Source: Comamonas sp. lk
Lineage (GTDB): Bacteria; Pseudomonadota; Gammaproteobacteria; Burkholderiales; Burkholderiaceae_C
Direction of reading: 5' to 3'
DNA: 45,544 nt
Assembly: GCA_945865675.1 (NCBI GenBank)
Contig: CAMBFO010000009.1
Span: 1-45,544 of the forward strand
Positions 45,019 to 45,544 of the stretch are shown piece after piece (the stretch's first letter is position 1; the number at the start of each line of letters is the position of its first letter). The translations under genes were made by a program, and so were the position numbers. The notes beneath the pieces were generated by a model, which saw nothing but the letters and a program-made list of their open reading frames with translations, searched no databases and was not told the DNA's origin.

Positions 45019-45544
45019 TAGGCTCCAGGCAGCAATTGCCAGCATCAATAACGAGAAACTGCGGCCAATGATCCTCAACCAGCGATTCCCGGCACGCTCA
45101 GTGGCTCGCCAAGGCAGCGTTCGGCTTTGCCAGACCATAGCTAGCACCAGGAGGCCAATGATTGCAAAAAAGGCGAGACGACCCTGAGTGCCGATCCACT
45201 CCCAGGCTACAAAGTGGTACGCAAAAATAGAGATAACCAGCATTTCCAGCAAGGCCCAAAACAATTCCGACTTACTGCGCAAGATGGCCGACTGGTGCCA
45301 GCGCAAGAATTTGCCGCGCATTCCTGAAGCAGGCAGTTGACCCAGGCTTACGCCCGGCATCGCCAAAGGATGCAATAGGAGTGATGCACAAAATGCGATG
45401 GATATAACGATGGCGGTCAAATTTGCACTGCGCGGGTCGTCTTTAATGGGGAATTTCTGACTAAGAAGATGTAAGCCAATATCGTCCACCCCCTGCGAAA
45501 CGTTAGACAACACCACAACACCTTTTCCAGACTTGAGGTTGAAT
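45010..45544 (-). CDS. Serine hydrolase (class C beta-lactamase-like), C-terminal part, cut by the window edge
   Basis: The frame is open to the right edge; 177 residues are visible. The N-terminal visible part, KSGKGVVVLSNVSQGVDDIG followed by HLLSQKFPI, is the typical last strand and helix of PF00144 serine hydrolases. Four hydrophobic segments then follow (for example ANLTAIVISIAFCASLLL, FWALLEMLVISIFAYHFVAW, LAFFAIIGLLVLAMVW), so the catalytic domain would be tethered to the membrane by a C-terminal multi-pass region. A GTG at 45516 is an internal codon, not the start. The catalytic SxxK and YxN motifs lie outside the window. Confidence 0.7.
   Translation of the reverse strand, partial: FNLKSGKGVVVLSNVSQGVDDIGLHLLSQKFPIKDDPRSANLTAIVISIAFCASLLLHPLAMPGVSLGQLPASGMRGKFLRWHQSAILRSKSELFWALLEMLVISIFAYHFVAWEWIGTQGRLAFFAIIGLLVLAMVWQSRTLPWRATERAGNRWLRIIGRSFSLLMLAIAAWSLIT

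Noticed and set aside
1-45544. CRISPR arrays, insertion sequences, integrases, phage genes or a known defence island
   Set aside because: No regularly spaced repeats, transposase or integrase motifs, or defence-family proteins were seen; the toxin-antitoxin modules are the only accessory systems supported.

Overview
The window reads as a chromosomal segment of a betaproteobacterium of order Burkholderiales, most likely family Comamonadaceae (Rhodoferax/Polaromonas-like). This rests on the gene order rpsO-pnp-quinone oxidoreductase-tpiA-secG-tRNA-Leu-nuoA to nuoN-NUDIX-DUF1178, on protein sequences typical of that family, and on G+C-rich codon use. No composition statistic or database search was run. 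All family names come from motifs recognised by eye.

Layout. 1-335: end of an antitoxin and a ParE/RelE toxin. 424-3203: two-subunit molybdenum hydroxylase of the isoquinoline 1-oxidoreductase type. 3436-4435: a small unrecognised protein and a BrnT/BrnA module. 4579-8269: cobA-type uroporphyrinogen methyltransferase carrying an in-frame dispersed repeat, a YbiB-like protein, a decayed GNAT gene and tsaD. 8281-10117: small heat-shock protein and a periplasmic binding protein. 10240-15233: rpsO, pnp, quinone oxidoreductase, tpiA, secG and tRNA-Leu(GAG). 15309-29620: the complete 14-gene nuo operon for respiratory complex I, closely packed and often translationally coupled, followed by a NUDIX hydrolase and a DUF1178 protein. 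30738-31274: a second BrnT/BrnA module. 31293-36616: an ABC exporter, a CrtC/AttH-like lipocalin protein, an AT-rich Wzz-like membrane protein and a DUF3108 protein. 36654-39432: a cluster of three toxin-antitoxin modules (MazF-like, RelE/HTH, MazF-like) plus the stump of a fourth. 39429-42117: YghU, a crotonase-fold protein and a nitronate monooxygenase-like protein. 42300-45544: a DUF2844/DUF3443 pair, a lipoprotein and the C-terminal part of a serine hydrolase of the beta-lactamase family.

The housekeeping core (8-30 kb) is ordinary and well conserved. The accessory interest lies around it: six type II toxin-antitoxin modules in 45 kb, three of which appear to share one promoter design that places transcription start on the toxin start codon; a palindromic repeat that has become coding sequence in cobA; and a DUF3443 lipoprotein with two DTGS motifs spaced as in bilobed aspartic proteases. 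I found no CRISPR array, insertion sequence, prophage or recognisable new defence system.
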